Source: a virus
Length of the DNA: 36,372 bases
Virus record (IMG/VR): IMGVR_UViG_3300021181_000440
Span: 1 to 36,372 of that record
Direction: 5' to 3' (one strand)
The notes below the pieces were generated by a model. That model saw only the letters and a program-made list of their open reading frames with translations, was not told the origin of the DNA and searched no databases. Every line of letters starts with the position of its first letter. Positions within the stretch are counted from its first letter, which is position 1. Below, piece after piece: positions 1-7,317 of this stretch. Position numbers and translations under genes: made by a program.

Positions 1-105
1 CGGCAATTTCGGTTTGCGTTTGGTGCTGCCGAGGATGGAAAATTTCCCGTCGGCCGTGCGGATGGCAAAATAGTGTTTCGCCACGGTGAATAATTCGCGG
101 GTCAT
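1..105 (-). CDS. partial early-operon protein, N-terminal 35 residues
   Basis: An open frame starts at an ATG (105-103) and runs out of the left edge. The visible part begins MTRELFTVAKHYFAIRTADG, then a basic stretch. A clear SD (GGAG) lies seven bases before the ATG, and the stop of the upstream gene overlaps the start as ATGA, so translation is coupled. I do not recognise the family. By position it belongs to the leftward early operon downstream of transposase and ATPase. Confidence 0.6.
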   Translation of the reverse strand, partial: MTRELFTVAKHYFAIRTADGKFSILGSTKRKPKLP

Positions 106-350
106 TTTTTCTCCTGTAGTTGGGGCAGTTCCGGGGTGGCGTTGGCCGCGACCAGCTCATGCATGGCTTTGAACCAATCCTTCGGCAATACGGCGCGACT
201 CAATTTGCGCGGGACGAAGTTGCAGGACAGTTCACCGCATCGCGGGCAAGGCACGTTTTTTTGATCCGTGCGCTCATACGACATAAAAATGATGTCGTCG
301 CACTTGCCATCGCAAAACCAATGGCCTTCGGATGGAGCTGGCAGGCCCAT
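102..350 (-). CDS. small zinc-ribbon-like early protein (82 aa)
   Basis: Short cytosolic protein with an N-terminal cysteine cluster: a WFCDGKC segment near residues 11-17 and PCPRCGELSC near 34-43, which could form a four-cysteine zinc site. It follows the ATPase stop by two bases and overlaps the next gene as ATGA. No good SD is visible, so it may depend on coupling to the ATPase gene. Small zinc ribbons recur in this operon (also 3655-3837 and 4733-4978). The specific role is unknown; nucleic-acid or protein binding is only a guess from the fold type. Confidence 0.65.
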   Translation of the reverse strand: MGLPAPSEGHWFCDGKCDDIIFMSYERTDQKNVPCPRCGELSCNFVPRKLSRAVLPKDWFKAMHELVAANATPELPQLQEKK

Positions 351-352
351 AA

Positions 353-1447
353 TCAGCGCGGGGCGAATTTCTTGATGCGGTTCATCTCCAGCACGGATTT
401 CTCAACGGCCCGTTCAACCTCAACGAGCGTGGCTCCCGTGGATTTTGCCAGCCGTTTGGCCACGCGGTTGATCAGGCTGAAGTGACCAAATTCCGAGGCT
501 GACCGGGCGATGATGTCCAAAGCCGCATCGCGGTCCTCGAACTGGTCGGCTTCAAAAAACAGGCCCGCGTCCTCGCTGTTGATCACGGTGATCTTGATCA
601 CCGCCCGCGTGCGCCGGTCCAGTTGATCCGCCTCGTCCGGGCAGTAGGCGTGCATGTTCTTGTCCGCAATCGGCGTGTTGGTGATGAACAGCACCAGCTT
701 GGAGCGGTTCAGCAGATCGATGAACAGGTTGAGCGCGTAGGTGCGCAGGAAGCGGCCCTCTTCCAGGAAGATCAGGTACGGCCGTTTTTGAAGGAAGTCC
801 ACGATCATATCTTCCACCGCCGGCACCGAATCCAGCTTGATCTGGTCCTTGGTATCCGTCCCGCTGCCGTGCCTGGTCTGGCGGTACTCTTCGGGAATGC
901 GGATTTTAAGACCGTCGCAAATATCCTTCAGCACCACCGTCTTCGCACGCTGGCGCATGTCGCGGGATGACGGCCGCCACGAATCGCGGCAGTTCACCAG
1001 CCCCATCGTGAAATCATTTTTCAGCTCCTTCTGGAGATAGGGAAACAGCGTGCTCTTTGAAGCGCCGGTCGGGCCGATGTACTGGAAGCAACGCTCGGCC
1101 GTCTTCACGTTCTTCAGCGCACGCGCCATCTTGGCCGCACCCACGAAATAAGAGATCGGCTTGATGACCGTCTCCACCACCGAAAACTTTTCGCGCTTCT
1201 GGCGCGGCAGATCGTCCACGAACTCCGTAACATCGGCCATCAAGGTTTCAGGGTCGTTGATTTTGTTGAAGTAGCTCGTTGCGTCCTCATCCAGCGCATC
1301 CAGGATTTGCGAGAGCTTGCTCGGCGTGCCGATGGTCTCGTTCCCGAAATCGCGCACGAACTCGTTTTGATTGTCGCCGGACTCGGCCTTGAGCTTCAAC
1401 AGCACCAGGCGTTGTTCGGGGTTCGGCTTCCAGTTATTTTTTGGCAT
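353..1447 (-). CDS. MuB-like AAA+ ATPase (transposition target protein)
   Basis: A 364-residue ATPase encoded directly after the transposase, the place of MuB in Mu-like phages. In Mu, B binds target DNA as an ATP-dependent filament and stimulates the transposase. Visible motifs: a P-loop at residues 125-133 (GPTGASKST, with Ser where the usual GKS/T Gly would be), a Walker B strand at 225-230 (LIFLEE, with Glu in place of the usual first Asp), a sensor-1-like strand with Asn at 255-258 (ITNT), and an Arg pair (RRTR) that could supply the arginine finger. The N-terminal ~100 residues are helical and could hold the DNA-binding part. The start has a strong GGAGG SD and lies 24 bp after the transposase stop. 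ATPase is well supported; the MuB role is inferred from context. Confidence 0.85.
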   Translation of the reverse strand: MPKNNWKPNPEQRLVLLKLKAESGDNQNEFVRDFGNETIGTPSKLSQILDALDEDATSYFNKINDPETLMADVTEFVDDLPRQKREKFSVVETVIKPISYFVGAAKMARALKNVKTAERCFQYIGPTGASKSTLFPYLQKELKNDFTMGLVNCRDSWRPSSRDMRQRAKTVVLKDICDGLKIRIPEEYRQTRHGSGTDTKDQIKLDSVPAVEDMIVDFLQKRPYLIFLEEGRFLRTYALNLFIDLLNRSKLVLFITNTPIADKNMHAYCPDEADQLDRRTRAVIKITVINSEDAGLFFEADQFEDRDAALDIIARSASEFGHFSLINRVAKRLAKSTGATLVEVERAVEKSVLEMNRIKKFAPR

Positions 1448-1471
1448 GTTCCTCCTTTTTTTGGTTGTCGG

Positions 1472-3658
1472 TTAAACGTCATCTTCGGACAAAATGTCTT
1501 GCAGGCAATCCGGCTCCGGCTCAAGCGCGGGCGGATTCTGTTGATTGGCTTTGGCGGTCGGTTTGATCGATGCCAGCCCTGCGCTCACGGCATTCCCGTT
1601 AAGAGTGCCTACGGCACCTGGCGCGTCGGTGACCACGATGAACTTCTTCAACTCGTCATTGTGCGCGCGCAGGGCATCCAGGCCGGTGCGTTCCGGCGCG
1701 GCCAGCTCCATCGCCACGGCCGTGGCGGCGGCGCGGGCCGCGTGCGTGTAGCGCAAGGCTTCGGCCAAAGCCTCGCGGTCCAGATACGCGGTGCGTCCGA
1801 CCTGATACCAGGTGCCGAGAATGCGGCCGTCGCCGGAAGTGAGATGCAGGAACTGCGGATCGTTCCGGTGAAAATAGCAAAGCACCTTAGTCCCTGGCGC
1901 GAGCGGGTCGCCCGCGTGGCAGAACGTTTTCGCTTCGCCGTCGATGTCGATCTTGATCTGGCCCTTGGCGGTCACGTATTCAACGCGCTCGTTGTGTTCG
2001 AGGAAGGTCTTGATGATGTCCGGCGAGCAACGGGTCCATTGATCGGCCGGCACGGCACGGATCAGCTCGGCGGCGCGTTCCACGGGCATCTGCATGCGCG
2101 GCTTCAACCATTGCGCGCCCGGCGGCAATGGATGCGGCGCGGTGTGGCTCGGCTGGCGTTTGCCATCGGCGTCGAGCCATTCCAGGACTTTGCCGAATCC
2201 CTCGATGTCATGTTCCGTGCGGAAATTTTGATCCAGGCAAAACTGGCGGATGTACTTGTCAGATTCACCGTGCAAAACCGTGAGCGGATATTTCACATCG
2301 CCGCGTTTGTGTTCCGGCAACCGGTTGCGCATCTTCCAGATTTCCTTGCACTCCTTGATGCATGAATTGAGTTCAGCCGGCCGGATGCTGTAATGCGCGC
2401 CCGTCTGACCCGGCAGGAATGATCCTCGCGTATGCAGCAGGCGGTTGCCGGCTTCGTGGTCGCCCTTGCCACCGGAATTGCCCTTGGCCTTTTCCTTGTA
2501 GCCACGCGGACGGCTGGCGTTGCGGAAATCACCCTTCATGCTGTCGCCGATCATTGAGGTGTAGTGAACCTTGATCCGGTTGTTGAAGAGTTCGCCCAAG
2601 GCGAGCTTCACGGCCTCTTCGAGTGTCGCCGTGCCACGTTCAACGATCCAATGCACGAGATAGGGCGGCAGCGGATAAGTCTCCAGCAGTTGCGCCGCCA
2701 GCTCTTTCATCTGTTGCGCGCCCAGGTGCGAAGCCTTGCCTTCTTCGTCAATCGTTGCGGGATGCTTGACGTAGCCGAGGATCAAGCCCGTCGCCCGGTC
2801 GCGCGCCACGAGCAACCAAAGGTCTTCGGCCTCGCCGGTCGCTTCGTTGAAAACCAGCCAGTCCAATTTCACGTCGTCGAACGTGACGATTTCGAGAAAA
2901 CGCAGATCACCCTTTTTACCGAGCACGCCGGGCAATAGCGACCGGGCGGCGGATTCGCCTTCGTGCAACAAGGCGCGGACGGCCGGCGTGAAGCGGCCAC
3001 GGCCCTTGATCTGGCGCAGGATATTGTCGTAGCTCCAGCCAACGGGGAAAATTTCGCGGTTGCGATTTTTCCAGCCGGCTTCATAACCGGCGATGACGGC
3101 CTCGTTGCCCTGTTCATCTCTGCCGGTCTTCCATTGCCGTTTAAGGCTCAATAAAGCCTGCTTCTTGCCGTCGTTGCGTTTGTACTGGCCAAAGCGGATT
3201 TCGACCAGCTTAAGAAATTCCTCGGGCAATCCGGCTGTGCCCATCCGGAAGGATCGCCAGCAGGCGGGGGCTTTTGCGCAATTCACCAGGACCACCCAAT
3301 CGCGCACCTTTGCCCAGGCATCATACTTTTGACGAAAGGTCGCCAGCTTCCAGTTCCAAGTTTTGTAAACCGCCAGCGCCTGCTTGCATGCCGCCTGGAC
3401 GGAAAATTGATCCTTCACCAAACCCGCCACGTAATGGACGGCCCGCACCAGCGCCTTCAGCTCGCCCTGCAACTTCGCCGGCAAGGTGATGAGCAAATGT
3501 TCCTCGCCGAGGTAATGCGGCCGGGCATCACGCGTGGCCAGGTACTGCGAAACATTCGCCACCGGCTGAACCGCCGCCGCCAGACCAAGGCCGGCAAGCA
3601 CGGACGTTTCACGTGGAACAATTGCGCCGCCGTTGGTTGTGGTGAGGTCGGAGATCAT
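1472..3658 (-). CDS. Mu-type DDE transposase (MuA-like)
   Basis: Large (728 aa) transposase expected to join phage ends to target DNA. From residue ~258 the RNase-H-like core begins with VTFDDVKLDW (candidate first Asp 261/262), followed by a strand ending ARDRATGLILGY (281-296). The second acidic position appears to be Glu340 in VERGT, where Asp is usual. A candidate catalytic Glu is Glu402 in GDHEAGNRLL, 13 residues before an LPGQTG segment like the LPGYTG typical of Mu transposases. A C-terminal beta-rich domain (around 600-660) and a helical tail follow, as in MuA. I chose the ATG at 3658 (MISDLTTTNG) because it overlaps the preceding stop as ATGA; a longer frame to 3772 would lie on top of the upstream zinc-ribbon gene. 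Confidence 0.88.
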   Translation of the reverse strand: MISDLTTTNGGAIVPRETSVLAGLGLAAAVQPVANVSQYLATRDARPHYLGEEHLLITLPAKLQGELKALVRAVHYVAGLVKDQFSVQAACKQALAVYKTWNWKLATFRQKYDAWAKVRDWVVLVNCAKAPACWRSFRMGTAGLPEEFLKLVEIRFGQYKRNDGKKQALLSLKRQWKTGRDEQGNEAVIAGYEAGWKNRNREIFPVGWSYDNILRQIKGRGRFTPAVRALLHEGESAARSLLPGVLGKKGDLRFLEIVTFDDVKLDWLVFNEATGEAEDLWLLVARDRATGLILGYVKHPATIDEEGKASHLGAQQMKELAAQLLETYPLPPYLVHWIVERGTATLEEAVKLALGELFNNRIKVHYTSMIGDSMKGDFRNASRPRGYKEKAKGNSGGKGDHEAGNRLLHTRGSFLPGQTGAHYSIRPAELNSCIKECKEIWKMRNRLPEHKRGDVKYPLTVLHGESDKYIRQFCLDQNFRTEHDIEGFGKVLEWLDADGKRQPSHTAPHPLPPGAQWLKPRMQMPVERAAELIRAVPADQWTRCSPDIIKTFLEHNERVEYVTAKGQIKIDIDGEAKTFCHAGDPLAPGTKVLCYFHRNDPQFLHLTSGDGRILGTWYQVGRTAYLDREALAEALRYTHAARAAATAVAMELAAPERTGLDALRAHNDELKKFIVVTDAPGAVGTLNGNAVSAGLASIKPTAKANQQNPPALEPEPDCLQDILSEDDV

Positions 3659-3837
3659 GAATTTGAATGAACCGATTGGGTGCGATATGTCCGAACGTCG
3701 CAGGCGTAGTTTGAGCAGTTCATATCGGACGAATCCTTGCGCTTGGTCCCTTTCTGGCCGCACGCCGGACATTTACCGCCCGATGAGAGCTTGAATTTTT
3801 CCAGAGGCTTTTTGCCATGCGTTAACACCCTGCTCAC
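3655..3837 (-). CDS. zinc-ribbon protein (60 aa), GTG start
   Basis: Small protein with GKCPACGQKG followed about 18 residues on by NCSNYAC, a four-cysteine zinc-ribbon pattern. The GTG start (3837-3835) has a GGAGGT SD five bases upstream and overlaps the previous stop as GTGA. Its own stop overlaps the transposase ATG, so it may control transposase translation by coupling. The same DNA read in the transposase frame gives an unremarkable basic stretch, which supports this frame. Confidence 0.7.
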   Translation of the reverse strand: MSRVLTHGKKPLEKFKLSSGGKCPACGQKGTKRKDSSDMNCSNYACDVRTYRTQSVHSNS

Positions 3838-4049
3838 TTGCCACCTCCACGGCGTTTGGAATTTTTTGGGATGTACGCCTCCAACTTTTTTTGAGCCTCG
3901 CGCAGAGAGGCGGCCAGTTCGAAGTCCTGGATCACGATGGCCCGCTCCTTCAGATTTTTCAAAAAGCGCGACCAGCCGGCGGCGTGGCGGGGAAACTGAT
4001 CAGGAACACGCCAATACATTCCCGGCTTGAGCTTGGACAATTCTTTCAC
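3834..4049 (-). CDS. small protein with UVR-like helical motif (71 aa), GTG start
   Basis: Start is GTG (4049-4047) with a GGAGGT SD, overlapping the upstream stop as GTGA; a longer frame reaching 4184 only overlaps that gene. The C-terminal half, AIVIQDFELAASLREAQKKL, resembles the UVR motif of UvrB/UvrC and ClpC (xDFExAAxLRxxIxxLE), a short helical hairpin used in protein-protein contact. The N-terminus (LKPGMYWRVPDQF) is unrelated to UvrBC. It may be a small adaptor; the role is unknown. Confidence 0.65.
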   Translation of the reverse strand: MKELSKLKPGMYWRVPDQFPRHAAGWSRFLKNLKERAIVIQDFELAASLREAQKKLEAYIPKNSKRRGGGK

Positions 4050-4729
4050 GACTGACCTCCCTTCCGTGCGGCCTTGATGCGCTTGAGAAAACCGGACAGT
4101 GTGTCGCAAGCATCGGCCAGTTTGTCCTGCACCTTTTCCGGCAACATCCCGCCGTTCTTCGCATCGGCCGCCTGATGCAGCCATTCAATGGTTTCCATCG
4201 CCGTTTCTTCCAGTTCGTTCAGCCGTTCCTGTTCGGCCTTCTCCGCCGCCTTAGCGCGCTGTTCCTTCGTAAGCCCCTTCGAGCCTTTGAGCTGGCCTTT
4301 GCCCCTCGGCTTTTCCGGGTCTTCCGGATCGGGCTGCTTGAACTCCATGAAGAGCTGCTGTTGGGTCTTGCCTTCGACGAGCTGCGCAATCTGGTCCGGC
4401 AATTTCCCCGTTTTGGCAAATGTCAGGAAATCTGATATTTGAAATTTGCCGGTTTCGCAGACGCCCGTCGCCAGGCGCATATAGGTCGCCACGGTTTCGT
4501 TGGAAATGTTCGGCAGGTTGGCCGCGAGCCACGGACGGAACTGCCCATGCGGGATGCTCTTGTCTTCCTTGCCGCGCGCTTTGATATGGTTCAGGAACAT
4601 CCCCATCCAGACCGCGCGCTTCGTCGCGTCCGTGAAAAGGGAATGCACGCGCTCGAAATTTTCGAGCAGCATGTGTTTGGCCTCGTCATGCCACTTGGGC
4701 GCGACCTTTGATAATGATTTTTTGCTCAT
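4046..4729 (-). CDS. DUF3102-like phage early protein (227 aa)
   Basis: Residues ~35-90 contain an LNHIKARGK segment, then HGQFRPWLAANLPNISNET and VATYMRLA. This is close to the pattern of DUF3102-type phage/plasmid proteins (G..L...K...HG.F..WL......S..TA..YMR.A), thought to be DNA-binding, ParB-like proteins. A lysine-rich linker and a long charged coiled-coil-like region (about 145-200) follow. No SD is visible before the ATG; it starts four bases after the upstream zinc-ribbon gene. The family match is from memory of the motif and needs a profile search. Confidence 0.72.
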   Translation of the reverse strand: MSKKSLSKVAPKWHDEAKHMLLENFERVHSLFTDATKRAVWMGMFLNHIKARGKEDKSIPHGQFRPWLAANLPNISNETVATYMRLATGVCETGKFQISDFLTFAKTGKLPDQIAQLVEGKTQQQLFMEFKQPDPEDPEKPRGKGQLKGSKGLTKEQRAKAAEKAEQERLNELEETAMETIEWLHQAADAKNGGMLPEKVQDKLADACDTLSGFLKRIKAARKGGQS

Positions 4730-4732
4730 GGT

Positions 4733-4978
4733 TTAACTTTTGATTCGTTCCACACTGACGAGATATTTTTCGTCTCCGATCTGGACCATGCGACGGCAGT
4801 TAGCTGCGCCCATTTTCTGGAGATGCATTGCCAATGCGAAGGCGGCGATGTGGCCGGTTTTGAGTTCTTTGGCCAGCTCTTGCGTTTGAGCATCCAACTC
4901 GCCGCCACCAGCGCAGCCGTATTCGCATTCCACCTGGCCTTCGGGAAGCGGTTTGCCACATTTCCAGCAATTGCTCAT
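4733..4978 (-). CDS. zinc-finger-like early protein (81 aa)
   Basis: Starts MSNCWKCGKPLPEGQVECEY with a further GCAGG: CxxC and CxxxC pairs spaced about 11 residues apart, a compact zinc ribbon. The rest is a helical, slightly basic domain ending in a beta-like stretch (RMVQIGDEKYLVSVERIKS). The ATG has a GGGAGG SD and overlaps the upstream stop as ATGA. Function unknown; likely a small regulatory or DNA-associated phage protein. Confidence 0.75.
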   Translation of the reverse strand: MSNCWKCGKPLPEGQVECEYGCAGGGELDAQTQELAKELKTGHIAAFALAMHLQKMGAANCRRMVQIGDEKYLVSVERIKS

Positions 4979-5244
4979 AACAGCCTCCCTTCAAAACGAC
5001 GGCGCAGAGAATCGATGATGTTGCGGTCCCCGCTATGGATGTCGGGCACGGTCTTGTCGTGCTCGTCTTCGATACGCTGCAAAAAAGTTTGTTCCTCCTC
5101 CTTCAACTCCATGATGAAAATGTCCTCATCACGAAGGATCGCCTTAACAAATTTCACCCGCGCGCGATCCTCATTGATCTGGCTGATGTGCCGGTTGCCG
5201 GCGCTGATGCCGGCTGCGATGCCTTTGGATTGGAAAGTTTTCAT
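4975..5244 (-). CDS. hypothetical early protein (89 aa), start codon inside a decamer repeat
   Basis: Charged, mostly helical protein with an acidic centre (DEDIFIMELKEEEQTFLQRIE). It overlaps the next gene as ATGA. Its ATG (5244-5242) is the last triplet of a 10-bp-period repeat (ACCACGGATG, AACACAGATA, AACACAGATG on the coding strand), so the repeat supplies the start codon and there is no SD. No family recognised. Confidence 0.65.
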   Translation of the reverse strand: MKTFQSKGIAAGISAGNRHISQINEDRARVKFVKAILRDEDIFIMELKEEEQTFLQRIEDEHDKTVPDIHSGDRNIIDSLRRRFEGRLL

Positions 5245-5271
5245 CTGTGTTTATCTGTGTTCATCCGTGGT
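5242..5271 (-). repeat. three-unit 10-bp repeat upstream of and including a start codon
   Basis: On the minus strand the units read ACCACGGATG, AACACAGATA and AACACAGATG. The same family, in the same orientation relative to the downstream gene, is at 24682-24711. Such decamers are dispersed in several bacterial phyla as far as I recall, so this is probably host-type sequence taken into the phage. Confidence 0.8.
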
Positions 5272-5777
5272 TAAAGCATTCGGGACTTGAGCCATGCCTC
5301 GACACTGGCGGTGGTGAAGCTGCCCGTGTTGCCCCGGCCTTGCTTCGCTTCGTTGATGATCGAGAAACAACCGGTCGCGCTCAGCGCGCTCACATGCTGG
5401 CGGGTGCAATTCAAGCCGCTCGCCACCTCCGTGCCCGCCAGAGCCTTTGGCTTGCCGGCCAGCTTGTACGGAAAGATCAAACGGAAAATCGGGTCCCAAT
5501 TCTCACGATCCATCTGCCGCACATAATTGGACTCGATCAAAAAGATGAGGCTGCGGATCAGCACCCGGTACTCCGGCCGTTCGCCGTCCGGATTGGTGGC
5601 GATGTTGAAGGCCACCACCAGGCGCAATTGGATCAGTTCCATGATGCGCTCGTTGCTCAAGCCGGATTCGCGCGAGGCCGCGTTCAGATCGCCCAGGGCA
5701 AGCTGCCGCGAACCGCGCATATCCCACGCGAGCTGAATCTCACGCGGCAACAGCGTCTTGATGGAAATAGTGGGCAT
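5271..5777 (-). CDS. possible helix-turn-helix regulatory protein (168 aa)
   Basis: The N-terminal two thirds are helical (REIQLAWDMRGSRQLALGDL, then long Leu/Ile-rich helices with IRSLIFLIE). The C-terminal ~60 residues (KALAGTEVASGLNCTRQHVS, then NTGSFTTASVEAWLKSRML) look like a winged or excisionase-type helix-turn-helix in which a recognition helix is followed by a residue pattern that aligns with MerR/Xis domains. I infer a DNA-binding regulator or excisionase-like early factor. The ATG follows the previous gene by three bases with no SD. Confidence 0.65.
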   Translation of the reverse strand: MPTISIKTLLPREIQLAWDMRGSRQLALGDLNAASRESGLSNERIMELIQLRLVVAFNIATNPDGERPEYRVLIRSLIFLIESNYVRQMDRENWDPIFRLIFPYKLAGKPKALAGTEVASGLNCTRQHVSALSATGCFSIINEAKQGRGNTGSFTTASVEAWLKSRML

Positions 5778-5780
5778 AGG

Positions 5781-6050
5781 TCAGAGCGCGAGATAGACCA
5801 GGACAAAGCCGGTGAGGATGGCACCCCCGCCCACGAGCGTGGCGATGATCAAACCATTGCGCCGGTCCGCATCCAGCTTGGCGATGCCGCTGGCGGTATC
5901 GTGAAACATCAGGTCGTCGTGTTCGTTGTTCATGGCTTGAGTTTGTTCGGTGAACGGATGGTTGATCGTCGGGAAATGGGGGCAGACTCCGGGAACGTGA
6001 TTGGTTTGGCACCATCCGCAAAAACCTCTGGCAAAGGAATGTGTTTTCAT
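5781..6050 (-). CDS. small membrane protein with N-terminal Cys cluster (89 aa)
   Basis: N-terminus holds CGWCQTNHVPGVCPHF (CxxC plus a third Cys); the C-terminus is one membrane segment (GLIIATLVGGGAILTGFVLV). Start chosen at ATG 6050 (MKTHSF), since the six extra upstream codons fall in a palindromic spacer; another ATG at 5933 would keep only the acidic linker and membrane span. The leader ACCCAAAT before ATGAAAAC lacks an SD and recurs at 7702-7710 (minus strand). Role unknown. Confidence 0.55.
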   Translation of the reverse strand: MKTHSFARGFCGWCQTNHVPGVCPHFPTINHPFTEQTQAMNNEHDDLMFHDTASGIAKLDADRRNGLIIATLVGGGAILTGFVLVYLAL

Positions 6051-6058
6051 ATTTGGGT

Positions 6059-6073
6059 TAAGCGTCACGCTTA
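6059..6073. other. 15-bp perfect palindrome in the early operon
   Basis: TAAGCGT and ACGCTTA flank one central base. It overlaps the stop codon of the 6071-6262 gene and sits just upstream of the next start. No T-tract follows, so it is not a typical terminator. It could be a protein site or a processing hairpin. Confidence 0.5.
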
Positions 6074-6262
6074 CCAGCGGGGTTTCGAGTTCGGGTTGGC
6101 TTCGCGATTCAGCCGGCCAAATTTTTGGCGGATGAGTTCATGCAGCTCGGCCTTCTCGGCCACATCGAGCATTTCGTCCTCCTGAACATCATGCGTGAGC
6201 TGGTGCAGGGCCGTGGCCTTATCGGCGCGGCTGATGTCGAATTGGTAAACGTCCTTGGTCAT
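6071..6262 (-). CDS. hypothetical early protein (63 aa)
   Basis: Acidic helical protein (DKATALHQLTHDVQEDEMLD, then VAEKAELHELIRQKFGRLNR). The start has a GGGAGG SD and overlaps the upstream gene by four bases, so expression as part of the operon is well supported. No recognised domain. Confidence 0.7.
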   Translation of the reverse strand: MTKDVYQFDISRADKATALHQLTHDVQEDEMLDVAEKAELHELIRQKFGRLNREANPNSKPRW

Positions 6263-6546
6263 CGGGAACCTCCCGCGTGGTTTGAAACGCCAGATTCAAG
6301 CATTGCCGGCGGAAGTTTGATGGGCGCAGTTTTTTCACGCTCGATCCGCCAGAGCTTTTCTAGTTCTGCCTTGAGAGCGCCGGCCGCATCACAGACGCAA
6401 CCCGCTTTGCAGTTGGCATTGCCCAGGCCCGCGTCGGCATTGGTCTTCGCCCACTCCAAATAACCCTTCACATTGTCGAGTTGAAACTGCACGTTGCTGA
6501 CGAAGTCCTCCAACGTGACTGGTTTTTGAATGTATTCCGTGCTCAT
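6259..6546 (-). CDS. hypothetical early protein (95 aa)
   Basis: Starts MSTEYIQKPVTLEDFVSNVQ; an amphipathic helix follows, then a Cys-containing loop (NCKAGCVCDA) and a helix (LKAELEKLWRIEREK). SD GGAG precedes the ATG. The three clustered cysteines may bind metal or form a disulfide. No family recognised. Confidence 0.7.
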   Translation of the reverse strand: MSTEYIQKPVTLEDFVSNVQFQLDNVKGYLEWAKTNADAGLGNANCKAGCVCDAAGALKAELEKLWRIEREKTAPIKLPPAMLESGVSNHAGGSR

Positions 6547-6551
6547 GATTT

Positions 6552-6776
6552 TTACTCCTTCGTTTTCTTCGTTACCTTGTTGTGAGAATTCCGGTCCCGT
6601 TCATGCCGTTCCCGGAACCGGTCGATCTCGTTATCCGCAATCCCGAAAAAGTTTTTGCAGGCCACGGACAAGATCAGCACCGTCAGGGCGATCAGGATCG
6701 CCACCGTGGCGTAGAAGAGACCGCCATGCGGCGTGGCCGGCAGCGCGGGCAGATTGGCAGCGAGGAAGAATTTCAT
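6552..6776 (-). CDS. single-pass membrane protein (74 aa)
   Basis: One hydrophobic span at about residues 20-42 (FYATVAILIALTVLILSVAC) followed by a strongly charged cytoplasmic-looking tail (DRFRERHERDRNSHNKVTKK). SD AAAGGAGG precedes the ATG, and the gene overlaps its upstream neighbour by four bases. It could be an early superinfection-exclusion or membrane-anchoring protein; the sequence does not decide. Confidence 0.65.
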   Translation of the reverse strand: MKFFLAANLPALPATPHGGLFYATVAILIALTVLILSVACKNFFGIADNEIDRFRERHERDRNSHNKVTKKTKE

Positions 6777-7015
6777 GCGACCTCCTTTGGCGGAGCAATG
6801 GTGCGAAGATTATCCAGCCACCAAATAATGACCGGGTATTCAGAGAGATCAGGCTGAACGGCAATTCCGCCCTCTTGACCCGCGAACTCAACCACGGTGC
6901 CGCGATAGGTTCGCAAATATCCGGAGCGGGTTTTAAGCGCATCCCATTCGACCCGCACCCCGATTTTAAGAAGCCGCCAATCTTTTATTTTTGCCGTATG
7001 GTGAAGAATGCTCAT
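6773..7015 (-). CDS. hypothetical early protein, beta-rich (80 aa)
   Basis: Pattern of short strands (RLLKIGVRVEWDALKTRSG, TYRGTVVEFAG, YPVIIWWLDNLRTI) suggests a small SH3-like barrel. SD AGGAGGT before the ATG. The upstream 30 bases contain a host-type GCAGAGACGCGGAGAA repeat that is also the C-terminal coding sequence of the previous gene. Function unknown. Confidence 0.68.
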   Translation of the reverse strand: MSILHHTAKIKDWRLLKIGVRVEWDALKTRSGYLRTYRGTVVEFAGQEGGIAVQPDLSEYPVIIWWLDNLRTIAPPKEVA

Positions 7016-7317
7016 TTTCCACCTCCTGTAATTTCTCCGCGTCTCTGCGTTTCGTTTTTAATGGTGACCGTCTGTAAAGACCCGGCGGGCGTCGTCGGCA
7101 CAACAGGTGCCGCCGTTAAGCAGTGATATGAGGTCCGCCCGCCGGAAAATTGTTGATTGATCGCCGCGAGCCTGGCTTCCAAGGCCGGCAACGTGGCGGA
7201 TTCCAGTTTGAATTCCTCAACTTCGAGACCGCCCCACGTGCGCTTGCGCTTGCCGCCGGGACCGCGCAGCGAATCGATCCGCCCGGAGAATTTTTCTTTG
7301 CCACGCGCAGCTTTCAT
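7012..7317 (-). CDS. hypothetical basic early protein (101 aa)
   Basis: Start at ATG 7317 (MKAARGKEKFSGRIDSLRGP) with a GGAGGG SD and ATGA overlap with the gene before it; the longer frame to 7485 would override two other genes. The N-terminus is basic, the middle helical (LEVEEFKLESATLPALEARL), and the last ~15 residues (NETQRRGEITGGGK) are encoded by a heptamer-type repeat, so the original C-terminus may have been altered by repeat insertion. Confidence 0.68.
   Translation of the reverse strand: MKAARGKEKFSGRIDSLRGPGGKRKRTWGGLEVEEFKLESATLPALEARLAAINQQFSGGRTSYHCLTAAPVVPTTPAGSLQTVTIKNETQRRGEITGGGK
7033..7052 (-). repeat. 7-bp-period CTCTGCG-type repeat
   Basis: TCTCCGCGTCTCTGCGTTTC on the plus strand belongs to the TCTCTGCG heptamer family, also seen at 25733-25773 and 29143-29164. 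It lies at the end of one coding region and just upstream of the SD of the next. Confidence 0.7.

Noticed and set aside
1307-2365. Plus-strand 352-aa frame opposite ATPase and transposase
   Set aside because: Antisense shadow; the minus strand holds clear ATPase and transposase motifs.
5247-6185. Plus-strand 312-aa frame beginning MFICVHPWLKHSG
   Set aside because: Its start comes from the decamer repeat and it lies antisense to three operon genes with good evidence.
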